From NCBI GenBank assembly GCA_021791875.1, contig JAJYVU010000025.1:1-44447 (forward strand): a DNA stretch of 44,447 bases. Reading direction: 5' to 3'. Positions 15,199 to 22,399 of this stretch are shown here, in pieces (position 1 is the stretch's first letter; each line of letters starts with the position of its first letter). The notes under the pieces are model-generated. The model searched no databases. It had not been told where the DNA came from and saw only the letters and a list, made by a program, of their open reading frames with translations. The stretch is from Acidobacteriota bacterium (GTDB lineage: Bacteria > Acidobacteriota > Terriglobia > Terriglobales > Acidobacteriaceae). Made by a program: the position numbers and the translations under genes.

Positions 15199-16594
15199 CA
15201 TTGCGATTGTGGGAGCCGGCGCCGCGGGGCTGATTGCGGCGGATTTTGCACTGCGGCTGGGCGTGCGGGTGGTGATGCTGGAGAAGGATCGCATTGGCGG
15301 GGACTGCACGTGGACGGGTTGCGTCCCGAGTAAGTCGCTGCTGCGGGTGGCGAGTGTGGCGCATATGGCCAAACTGGCGGAGCGGGTTGGCCTGGGGCTG
15401 AAGGTTGAGCCAGTGAACCTGGCCGAGGTGAGGGAATACCTGCGCAGGACAATTGCACAGATCTATGCGCCGACGGAGCCGGAGTCGCTGCGTGCGCGTG
15501 GACTGGATGTGTGCGTGGGGCCGACCAAGTTTGTGGACGCGCATACGCTCCAGTGCGGCGAGCAGCGGTTGGAGGCGAAGAAGATCCTGATTGCGACGGG
15601 CGCAACGCCGAAGGCGCCGGCGATTGCGGGAATCGAGCGGGTGCAATACGAGACATACCTGACGATTTTTGAGAATGCCCGGCTGCCGGAGCATTTGCTG
15701 GTGGTTGGCGGAGGTCCGGTGGGGTGTGAAGTGGCGCAGGCGTACCGCCGGCTGGGAGCGAGGGTGACGGTGATTGCGCCAAGACTGCTGGCGGCGGAGG
15801 ACGAGGATGTTTCGGCGATGCTGCGCGGAGTCTTCGAGGGCGAAGGCGTCGAAGTTGTGCCAGCGATGGCGGAGGAAGTGCGCGGGGAGGGTGACGCGGT
15901 GGAAGTGAGAGCCGGAGAGCGACGGATGCAAGGCGATATGCTGCTGGTGGCTGTGGGGCGTACTCCGGCGGTGGAGGGACTGGGGCTGGAGCAGGCCGGG
16001 GTGCGGTATTCCGAGCGCGGGATTGTGGTGAATGAGCAACTGCAGACGATGGTTCCGCATATCTATGCTGCGGGCGATGTGATTGGAGGGCCGCAGTATT
16101 CGCATCTGGCGGGATGGCAGGGATTCCAGGCGGTGCGGAACGCGATGATGCCGGGCAAGAGCCAGGGCAAGGCGGAAGTGCTGCCGCGGGTGACGTTTAC
16201 TTCGCCGGAAGTGGCGCATGTGGGGCTGACCGAAGCGCAGGCGCGGGCGAAGTATGGGGATGAGCTGGTGACGCGCAGCATGCTCCTGAGCAAGATCGAC
16301 CGGGCAGTAAATGAGGATGACCGAGTGGGCATGGTGAAGATGCATGCGACGCGCGGCGGAGAGATTGTGGGAGCGACGATGATGGCCGAGCGCGCTGGCG
16401 AGGCGATCACGGAGATCGCGCTGGCGATGCGGAACCGCATCAGTCTGAAGGATCTGGCTTCGACGGTGCATCCGTATCCGACATACAACAGCGGGATTCA
16501 GATGCTGGCGACGCAGATGGTGCTGGACACGGCGTTTTCAGGCATTAGGGGCAAAGTGCTGCGGGCGCTGGCGCGCAGGACGAGCCGAAGGTAA
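15185..16594 (+). CDS. FAD-dependent pyridine nucleotide-disulfide oxidoreductase (mercuric reductase/lipoamide dehydrogenase-like)
   Basis: 469-residue flavoenzyme. It starts at the ATG inside the end of the MFS gene, with GAGGAGGGGCAGG upstream as ribosome binding site, although the frame is open further upstream. The N-terminal FAD fold is IAIVGAGAAGL, followed by the redox-active disulfide C41-x4-C46 (GGDCTWTGCVPSK), a second nucleotide fold LLVVGGGPVGCE for NAD(P)H, the FAD motif YAAGDV, and the C-terminal dimerisation domain. The C-terminal HPYPTYNSG replaces the HPHPTLSE of lipoamide dehydrogenase, so the His-Glu dyad is altered, and the Cys pair at the end of true mercuric reductases is absent. 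No heavy-metal domain is present. Substrate unknown; a general disulfide or quinone-type reductase is likely. Confidence 0.85.
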   Translation: MEQYDIAIVGAGAAGLIAADFALRLGVRVVMLEKDRIGGDCTWTGCVPSKSLLRVASVAHMAKLAERVGLGLKVEPVNLAEVREYLRRTIAQIYAPTEPESLRARGLDVCVGPTKFVDAHTLQCGEQRLEAKKILIATGATPKAPAIAGIERVQYETYLTIFENARLPEHLLVVGGGPVGCEVAQAYRRLGARVTVIAPRLLAAEDEDVSAMLRGVFEGEGVEVVPAMAEEVRGEGDAVEVRAGERRMQGDMLLVAVGRTPAVEGLGLEQAGVRYSERGIVVNEQLQTMVPHIYAAGDVIGGPQYSHLAGWQGFQAVRNAMMPGKSQGKAEVLPRVTFTSPEVAHVGLTEAQARAKYGDELVTRSMLLSKIDRAVNEDDRVGMVKMHATRGGEIVGATMMAERAGEAITEIALAMRNRISLKDLASTVHPYPTYNSGIQMLATQMVLDTAFSGIRGKVLRALARRTSRR

Positions 16595-16628
16595 GAAGGG
16601 ATGGGAGCGGGGATTTGGTGCGCTAAAA

Positions 16629-16693
16629 GTACATCGGCAGGTTGCGATTCGGAATCCCGGAGGGAGTTTTCCGGCCGCAACCTGCCTTTGTAC
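16629..16693. terminator. Long hairpin between convergent genes
   Basis: GGCAGGTTGCG (16636-16646) and CGCAACCTGCC (16676-16686) are a perfect 11-bp inverted repeat, extended outward by GTAC (16629-16632 and 16690-16693) and enclosing an inner CCGGA/TCCGG stem. It lies between the convergent flavoprotein and cytochrome b genes. There is no long T-tract on either strand, so it may act as a bidirectional barrier or RNA stabiliser rather than a classical terminator. Confidence 0.5.
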
Positions 16694-16753
16694 GGCTGAA
16701 ACTGTTGGGAGCTGATGACTGCCGGCAGAGATGGAGCCGGCAGCCATCCGGGG

Positions 16754-19700
16754 TTAGCGGTTGTACCTGAGGGAGCGGACGAAGGCGACGAGAGCCTTCA
16801 TGTCGGTCTTGTTCAGGTCGATCGCGGGCATGCCATGCGACTGCATGAGTTCCGACGGATGAAGGAGCAGGTGCTCGATCATGGACGGAGGAAGCTCAGA
16901 GGCGGTGGCAGTGAGCGAGGGAGCGGCTGCCGTGCCTTGCATGCTGCCATCGCCGTGGCAGGTGGAGCAGCGCTGCTTGAAGTAGACGCGCTGGCCCGCC
17001 AGTTCTAGGGGAGTGAGCTTGTGCGGCGGATGATGCACAACAGCCGCCGCGGCTTTGGCTATACCCGGTGTGGGCTTCTTCAGCGTGGCCAGGTAGGCAA
17101 CCACCTCGTTGAGCTGGGTGTTATCGAATCCGAAGGTCGGCATGCCTCCGGCCTTCATCTTTGCGTTGGGCTGGCGGATGAGCGCGATGAGCTGGTCGTG
17201 GGGAACCGTCCTGGTGATGCCGATCAGCGAGATGGCCAAGGGGGTTCCCACGCCGCCGACGCCGTGGCAGGCGGTACAGCCGCGGGTATCGAAGATGTGC
17301 TGACCGGCTGCCGCCAGGCCAGTGAGCGCGGTCTGCTGAACCACCGGTTTGGCGGCCGGTGGCGCAGGGGCTTCCGCGGCTTTGGCTTCCGTTGCAGGGG
17401 CCGGAGCAGCGGCATGCGTTGGCGCGGCGGGTGCAGCTGACGCTGGTGCAGACTCGGTGGTCTTGAAGATGACGACGGCCGGTACGCCGGGAGCGCGATG
17501 CGCCGGGGGCGGCATGGAGTTGAGGAACGCCCACAGATCGTTGGTTTCCTGGTCAGTGAGCGGAGCGGGTGGCATGCCCTTGGCCCTCATGGCCGCAACC
17601 GGATGATGAATGAGCGAGCTGAAGGTGGATTCGGGGAAGTAGTGGCCGATGCCGGCCAGGGGCGGGGCGATGGCGGTGCCCTGTGCCGTGGGTCCATGGC
17701 AGGCCATGCAAGTGTGCTGCTGGAAGAGTGCATGACCGGCGGCAATGTTGCCCGCCGGCGCTGTGGTGGAGGTTGCGGCCGTTTCCTGAGGCGCCGGTTT
17801 GGCGGCCGGTGGCGGAGGAGCCGCAGCTGCCACTGTCCTTGTTGTGCGAGCCGTAGCGGCAGCATGTGCGGGTGCGGATCCAGCCGTCTTGAAGATGACG
17901 ACGGCCGGAACGCCGGGAGCCCGATGCGCCGGAGGCGGCATGGAGTTGAGGTAGGCCCAGAGCGCCTGGGTCTGCTGGTTGGTGAACGGGTTGGCCGGCA
18001 TGCCCTTCGCCCTCATGGCGGCGTTGGGATGATGCACGAGCGAGCTGAAGGTGGATTCCGAGAGGTAATGACCGATGCCGGCCAGGGGCGGCGCAATGGC
18101 GGTGCCCTGGGCCGTGGGTCCGTGGCATGCCATGCAGGTGTGGGTCTGGAAGATCTGATGGCCTTGTGCAATGAGCGGTGAATTGGCGCTGCCGGAGGGC
18201 GATGCAGCCGGTACGGCCGCGGCCGCCGGAACGGCTTGAGGCGCGCCATTGGGTTGGGGAGCCGCACCGTTCGCCTCGGTTGCGGGCGTTGGGTTCATGG
18301 CCGGCGGGACATTCTCTTCCGGTGTGCCGAGAGCATGCAGATAGGCGATCAGTTCTTCGACTTCAGGAATCGGCAGGCTGGGTGCGCCGGGCATGCCTGC
18401 GCTACGGAAGGCTGGGGACGGATCATGAATGATCGATACCAGTGTTGCATCGTTGAATTTCTTCCCGATGCCGACCAGGGACGGGCCGACGGCGCCACGG
18501 CCTCGAGCACCATGGCAGCTGGAGCAGCCATTCTGCTGGAAGAGCGCTTTGCCGCGGGCAACCTCTGGGTTGTAAGTTCCGGGTGCGAGCAGGTTGAGAG
18601 CACCGGGCGACTGCAGGAACGGCTGGAAGGGAGCCGCCGAATAGGCCTTTTCCTGAGCTGCCTGCTGCGCTAACTGCATGCGCACGGTGGGATTATGCAT
18701 GTCCTGGTAGTGGCTGAGGAAGCCGAGATAGAGCAGTCCACCGAAGAGGATGGAAACCGCAAGCAGTGGAATGGGACGGCGCCAGGGGCGGCGTTCGAGG
18801 CTGCGATCGAGGAACGGCAGAAGGAAGAAGAGCAGCGCGACGATGCCCGGTGCGATCACGACACCGAAGACAGTGGCCGGGCCCTCCCAGAACTTGAGCC
18901 ATTCAAAGATGGGCAGGTAGTACCACTCAGGACGAGCGATGAAGGTGGTGGAGGCCGGGTTGGCGCGAGGTCCGAGCGTGACCGGATGGAAGTAAGCGAG
19001 GAATCCGAGGCCAGCGACCAGCAGCAGAGAAAAGACGAGGTCCATGAGGACCTGCTTGGGATAGAAGCTTTCCGGCGGGAGTTTAGGTTCGACCGGGTCT
19101 TCGTTGATGGGCCCGGCCGCGCCAGCCTTGCGGAAGAGATAAATATGCACGGCAACGAAGGCGAAGAGGATCGCCGGGAGAATGATGACGTGCATGAGAT
19201 AGAAGCGGGAGAGCGTGAGCGTGCCGATGGTGTCGCCGCCGCGCATGAGGTGCGCGGTCCAGGGGCCGATCAATGGAATCGTAGAAACGATATTGGTGGC
19301 GACCGCGGTGGCAAAGTAGGCTTTCTGGTCCCACGGCAGGAGATAGCCGGTGAAGCCCATGGCGAGGACCAGGATGGCGAGCACGCCACCCGCGGCCCAG
19401 AGGAGTTCGCGGCGTCCTTTGTAGGCTCCCCACAGAAAAGTTTGCAGAAAGTGCAGGGCCAGCACGATGATCATGGCGCTGGCGCCGTAGACGTGGAGGC
19501 TGCGTAGAAATTCTCCGGCAGCCACGCGCTTGCTGATATAGGCGACGGTTACGTGCGCATTTTGCGCCGAGGGGACATAGTAGAGCGCGAGGCAGAGGCC
19601 GGTAATGACCTGGGAAATAAAAATGAACAGAAGTCCTGAGCCAAAGACATAGGCCCAGCGAGCGCCTCCGGGGATGGGCTCATCGAGGGATACGCGGAGG

Positions 19701-19780
19701 ATGAGGTTCATGCCCGTGCGGCTTTCGAGCCAGCCGAGGAGCTTCTGCGTACGAGTAGTGGGATTTTCCTGTTGCGACAT
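16754..19780 (-). CDS. Cytochrome b fused to five c-type cytochrome domains
   Basis: 1008-residue quinol-oxidising cytochrome b with a long periplasmic multiheme tail. Residues 1-360 are a full cytochrome b: heme ligands H96/H110 (13 residues between) and H197/H212 (14 between, the spacing of b6 rather than mitochondrial b), and the Qo-site motif PEWY at 284-287. Then come five cytochrome c domains with CXXCH at 419, 549, 691, 835 and 938, each followed by a GMP motif that can supply the axial Met, joined by Ala/Pro-rich linkers. Domains 2 and 3 are nearly identical. The ATG at 19780 has AAGGAG at good spacing and is preferred to the TTG just upstream. It lies 19 bp after the Rieske stop. One or two fused c domains are known; five is unusual. 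Confidence 0.95.
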   Translation of the reverse strand: MSQQENPTTRTQKLLGWLESRTGMNLILRVSLDEPIPGGARWAYVFGSGLLFIFISQVITGLCLALYYVPSAQNAHVTVAYISKRVAAGEFLRSLHVYGASAMIIVLALHFLQTFLWGAYKGRRELLWAAGGVLAILVLAMGFTGYLLPWDQKAYFATAVATNIVSTIPLIGPWTAHLMRGGDTIGTLTLSRFYLMHVIILPAILFAFVAVHIYLFRKAGAAGPINEDPVEPKLPPESFYPKQVLMDLVFSLLLVAGLGFLAYFHPVTLGPRANPASTTFIARPEWYYLPIFEWLKFWEGPATVFGVVIAPGIVALLFFLLPFLDRSLERRPWRRPIPLLAVSILFGGLLYLGFLSHYQDMHNPTVRMQLAQQAAQEKAYSAAPFQPFLQSPGALNLLAPGTYNPEVARGKALFQQNGCSSCHGARGRGAVGPSLVGIGKKFNDATLVSIIHDPSPAFRSAGMPGAPSLPIPEVEELIAYLHALGTPEENVPPAMNPTPATEANGAAPQPNGAPQAVPAAAAVPAASPSGSANSPLIAQGHQIFQTHTCMACHGPTAQGTAIAPPLAGIGHYLSESTFSSLVHHPNAAMRAKGMPANPFTNQQTQALWAYLNSMPPPAHRAPGVPAVVIFKTAGSAPAHAAATARTTRTVAAAAPPPPAAKPAPQETAATSTTAPAGNIAAGHALFQQHTCMACHGPTAQGTAIAPPLAGIGHYFPESTFSSLIHHPVAAMRAKGMPPAPLTDQETNDLWAFLNSMPPPAHRAPGVPAVVIFKTTESAPASAAPAAPTHAAAPAPATEAKAAEAPAPPAAKPVVQQTALTGLAAAGQHIFDTRGCTACHGVGGVGTPLAISLIGITRTVPHDQLIALIRQPNAKMKAGGMPTFGFDNTQLNEVVAYLATLKKPTPGIAKAAAAVVHHPPHKLTPLELAGQRVYFKQRCSTCHGDGSMQGTAAAPSLTATASELPPSMIEHLLLHPSELMQSHGMPAIDLNKTDMKALVAFVRSLRYNR
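17441..18160 (-). repeat. Tandem duplication of a cytochrome c domain within the cytochrome b-c gene
   Basis: Two units of about 300 bp (17861-18160 and 17441-17737) encode domains 2 and 3 with the shared core CMACHGPTAQGTAIAPPLAG and shared MPPPAHRAPGVPAVVIFKT. The linkers differ more than the heme cores. This points to a recent intragenic duplication. Confidence 0.85.
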
Positions 19781-19799
19781 CAAATCTCCTTCGTATGAG

Positions 19800-20360
19800 C
19801 TAGCTCACGACTTCGCGGTATGGAACATCCTCGCGGAAGAATTCGAAGTGAACGAGCAATTCTCCTTCTTTTTGTTCGGTGGGCAGAGGATCCATGCCAC
19901 GGCGCGCAGGTCCTTTGACAAGTTTTCCATCCTCGCCGTAGACGCTGCCGTGGCAAGGGCAGACGAAGTCGCCTTTGGCAGCGCGCCATTGCACGGTGCA
20001 GCCGAGATGGGGGCAAATCGATGAGAGCACGCGGATTTTGCCATCCTGTGTGCGCTCGACATAAACAGATTCGGTGGTGACGGTTTCGCGCCAGCCGTCG
20101 AGCCTGCGAAAGGTGATTTGCTTGAGGACGGGTCCACTGCCCTGGGGAGGGAGTGAGTCAACGATGCCGACTTTAGACCACTTGGATAACGCACTGTTCG
20201 CGTAGAGGGGGTAAAGCACATAGCGCAGAACGGGAATCGCCAGGAGTGCGCTCATCGCGACGCCGCCGACCCCCAGCAGGGCTCCAAAAAAGGAGCGCCT
20301 GCTGATGACGATGACGTTGCTGTCAAGTTCCCGGACGGGAGCGGGGTGATGCTGTTCCAT
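19800..20360 (-). CDS. Rieske iron-sulfur protein of a cytochrome bc complex
   Basis: 186-residue Rieske subunit that takes electrons from quinol at the Qo site of cytochrome b. The [2Fe-2S] ligands are C116 and H118 in CPHLGC and C134 and H137 in CPCHGS; C121 and C136 can form the stabilising disulfide. The N-terminus has a twin-arginine motif (SRRSFFG, 20-26) followed by one membrane helix (about 25-50), as expected for a Tat-inserted membrane-anchored Rieske protein. The start at 20360 is chosen because AGGAG lies 11 bp upstream and the family begins there; an open frame upstream encodes no Rieske sequence. It sits between the cytochrome-porin (31-bp gap) and the cytochrome b gene (19-bp gap). 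Confidence 0.95.
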   Translation of the reverse strand: MEQHHPAPVRELDSNVIVISRRSFFGALLGVGGVAMSALLAIPVLRYVLYPLYANSALSKWSKVGIVDSLPPQGSGPVLKQITFRRLDGWRETVTTESVYVERTQDGKIRVLSSICPHLGCTVQWRAAKGDFVCPCHGSVYGEDGKLVKGPARRGMDPLPTEQKEGELLVHFEFFREDVPYREVVS

Positions 20361-20391
20361 ATGGTTTTTTATTCTCCTGCCTGATTTGCCT

Positions 20392-21711
20392 TTAGTAGTT
20401 AAACCAGACCGCCGCGTAAACGGTGTTGTTGTCGGATGCATTGCGTCCGGAACCATCGTAATTGACGCCGGAGCCGTTGAAGTGACTATAACCGGTGTAA
20501 GCGAGCGACAGGTCGATGTTCTGAACAGGCCAGTAGCTTCCCTGAACGATATAGCCACTGGTATTTGGACTGCCGGTGCGGCTGCCATCGATGGGATCGG
20601 GTGCGTAAAGAACCGGATCGTTGCTTCCTACAAGAGTGAAGTACTGACCAGTCAGATTGTACTTGCTGCCCCAGTAGTAGGTTGCGTTGACGCGGCCCTC
20701 GTCGAGGGTATGATCGGCCATGGCGGCTCCGCCCTGGTCGTAAGTGGCCTGCATGGTGGAACTCTCATGGATATAGGTTCCATGCACGGTGAGGGCATTG
20801 GAGCCGAAGGGGCGCTGGACGGTGAAGTCGAAGGCCGGATCCGTATAGTTGTCAGTCGGTCCGGTGACAGCGCCCGGGTAGGACTGCATGTACATGCCGT
20901 AGGTCCCGACCTCGATGTAATTCTTGCCGGCGTATTGCTGCCAGGCGAGGCGCCAGTAGGGAGCCGCACCGGAGATGTTGTAGCTGAAGTTCTGGCCGTC
21001 CGCGGGTGCGGGGCCACCAGCGTGCTCGGAGCGGTAGAGGGTGACGTCACCATAGAGGTGGTTGTCATACATGGCATAGGCGCCGGCGCCGGCGACATCC
21101 TGCGCGAGTCCGCCGTCGATGACAGGCGCCGCGATGGAGCCGGGGGTCTGGTCGGCGGAAATGTAGGGGAAGCCCCAGGCGGGAGTGCTGTTCCAGAGGT
21201 CTTCGACGGTGGGATTGTTGTTGAGGTCCAGACCCCATTGCAGCGTTTTGCCGTCGAGCTTGGAGGTCTTGGCGTAGCGGAGATCGGTGTTGTCCATGGT
21301 GAAGTGATCACTTTGGTGGTCGTAGGTGGTCTGTGCGAAGACGCCAAAGTGCGGTGCGATTGCGCCGGCGAGGAAGAGGCTCAACTGCTGCGGGAATTCG
21401 ACGGTGCCGTTCTGGGTGCCCGGCTCCTTGGTCTGGAGTCCGGTGTCGGAGACGAGCAGCATGACCGCCAAGGGGAGATTGTTGAGCAGCTGGAGGGATT
21501 TTCCATCTCCAATGGTGTGTTTCGGTTTGTTGCTGACGAGGGTGTAGCCGTTGAGCTTGAAAGCCCTGCCGAAGGCAGTCAGTTCGGGTGGATCGTAGTG
21601 GCAGACGTTACAGGAGAGCCCCGTCTGACGGGCGAAGCTGGGCACAGCCCACGCGGGCATGGTCCATCTGAGCAACAGTGCGATTACCGCTAATCTGACT
21701 ATGTGTTTCAT
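20392..21711 (-). CDS. Cyc2-like fused outer-membrane cytochrome-porin
   Basis: 439-residue exported protein with one heme c site at the mature N-terminus and a beta-rich remainder. The signal peptide probably ends at MPAWA (22); the mature protein begins VPSFARQTGLSCNVCH with C34-x2-C37-H38, followed by PPELTAFGRAFKLNGYT. This N-terminal signature and the following barrel of alternating polar and aromatic strands closely resemble the Cyc2 family, in which a monoheme cytochrome plugs a 16-strand outer-membrane porin and takes electrons from extracellular Fe(II). The chain ends VYAAVWFNY, with an aromatic C-terminus typical of outer-membrane barrels. It is the first gene of the operon with the Rieske and cytochrome b-c genes, with GGAGG 13 bp before the ATG. 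Many homologues have no proven iron-oxidising role, so the donor is uncertain. Confidence 0.75.
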   Translation of the reverse strand: MKHIVRLAVIALLLRWTMPAWAVPSFARQTGLSCNVCHYDPPELTAFGRAFKLNGYTLVSNKPKHTIGDGKSLQLLNNLPLAVMLLVSDTGLQTKEPGTQNGTVEFPQQLSLFLAGAIAPHFGVFAQTTYDHQSDHFTMDNTDLRYAKTSKLDGKTLQWGLDLNNNPTVEDLWNSTPAWGFPYISADQTPGSIAAPVIDGGLAQDVAGAGAYAMYDNHLYGDVTLYRSEHAGGPAPADGQNFSYNISGAAPYWRLAWQQYAGKNYIEVGTYGMYMQSYPGAVTGPTDNYTDPAFDFTVQRPFGSNALTVHGTYIHESSTMQATYDQGGAAMADHTLDEGRVNATYYWGSKYNLTGQYFTLVGSNDPVLYAPDPIDGSRTGSPNTSGYIVQGSYWPVQNIDLSLAYTGYSHFNGSGVNYDGSGRNASDNNTVYAAVWFNY

Positions 21712-21734
21712 TGGCGTCTTTCAACCTCCGTAGT

Positions 21735-21749
21735 GGCAGATGATCTGCC
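21735..21749 (-). promoter_or_regulatory. Perfect dyad in the leader of the cytochrome operon
   Basis: GGCAGAT-G-ATCTGCC is a perfect 7+1+7 inverted repeat, 23-38 bp upstream of the cytochrome-porin ATG and just before its GGAGG. It could be a repressor site or an mRNA hairpin near the ribosome binding site. No adjacent regulator gene points to a binding protein. Confidence 0.45.
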
Positions 21750-21936
21750 CATTGCGTGCAGGGTTTTATTGGCTTACTGCCCGTCAGGAGACAAAGGGTG
21801 TTTCCGGGCGGACACCATTGCGATCTCTGCGAATTGCTGTTGTTTTCGTACTGAATGACGGCTCAAGAAGATAGCAAATCCGCCACCTTCAAAATCGTCC
21901 ATTCTTTCTTACGTCAACGCCTCATTTCCTAATTTC

Positions 21937-21962
21937 CGAAGCATGCTTTCAGGCGTGCTTCG
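21937..21962. promoter_or_regulatory. Inverted repeat in long intergenic region
   Basis: CGAAGCATGC (21937-21946) and GCGTGCTTCG (21953-21962) pair over 10 bp with one mismatch around a 6-nt loop. It is in the 688-bp gene-free region (21712-22399) between the cytochrome operon and the GH35 stop. Function unknown. Confidence 0.35.
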
Positions 21963-22031
21963 TTACGGGTCCCAAGAAATGAGCGATATGCGTTGACAGA
22001 ACGGATAGTAAATGGGCTGACAATGATGCAA

Positions 22032-22047
22032 TGTGATCACAATCACA
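22032..22047. promoter_or_regulatory. CRP/FNR-type binding site candidate
   Basis: TGTGA-TCACAA-TCACA matches exactly the TGTGA-N6-TCACA consensus of CRP-family regulators. It lies in the gene-free region about 320 bp upstream of the cytochrome-porin start. No gene starts within 300 bp on the plus strand, so the most plausible target is the cytochrome operon; the distance is large. The rest of 22050-22399 shows nothing I can assign. Confidence 0.4.
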
Positions 22048-22399
22048 GATGTCACGAGGGTGCAGACTCTGGAGAAGAGACGGAATCAGGGGGAAGAGTT
22101 CTCATTTGCAGCATAGGGCTCCACTCTGCAATCGAGATCAAACGTGATTCTGGTCCGAAGGGCGACCTCTTCGGAGGCGGTGTCAGATGACGAATCTCAG
22201 ATGCCCATCGACGGCTTTCCAGAATTTACGATGCGGCTTTGAGCGTTCATGTTACGACAATAACCTTTTACTACGCTTGGCCAATGAATTCAAACAGATG
22301 TTCCGGAGAGCACAGGTGGGAGTTGCGCCTTCCAACGAGGAGCGGGTTTACCGGATTGGCTGAGGATCACTGCTTGCGATGGCCTGGGGAGGTTAGGGG

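Noticed and set aside
20361-20588. N-terminal extension of the Rieske frame
   Set aside because: The extra residues overlap the end of the cytochrome-porin gene and match nothing in the family; the ATG at 20360 has a good ribosome binding site.
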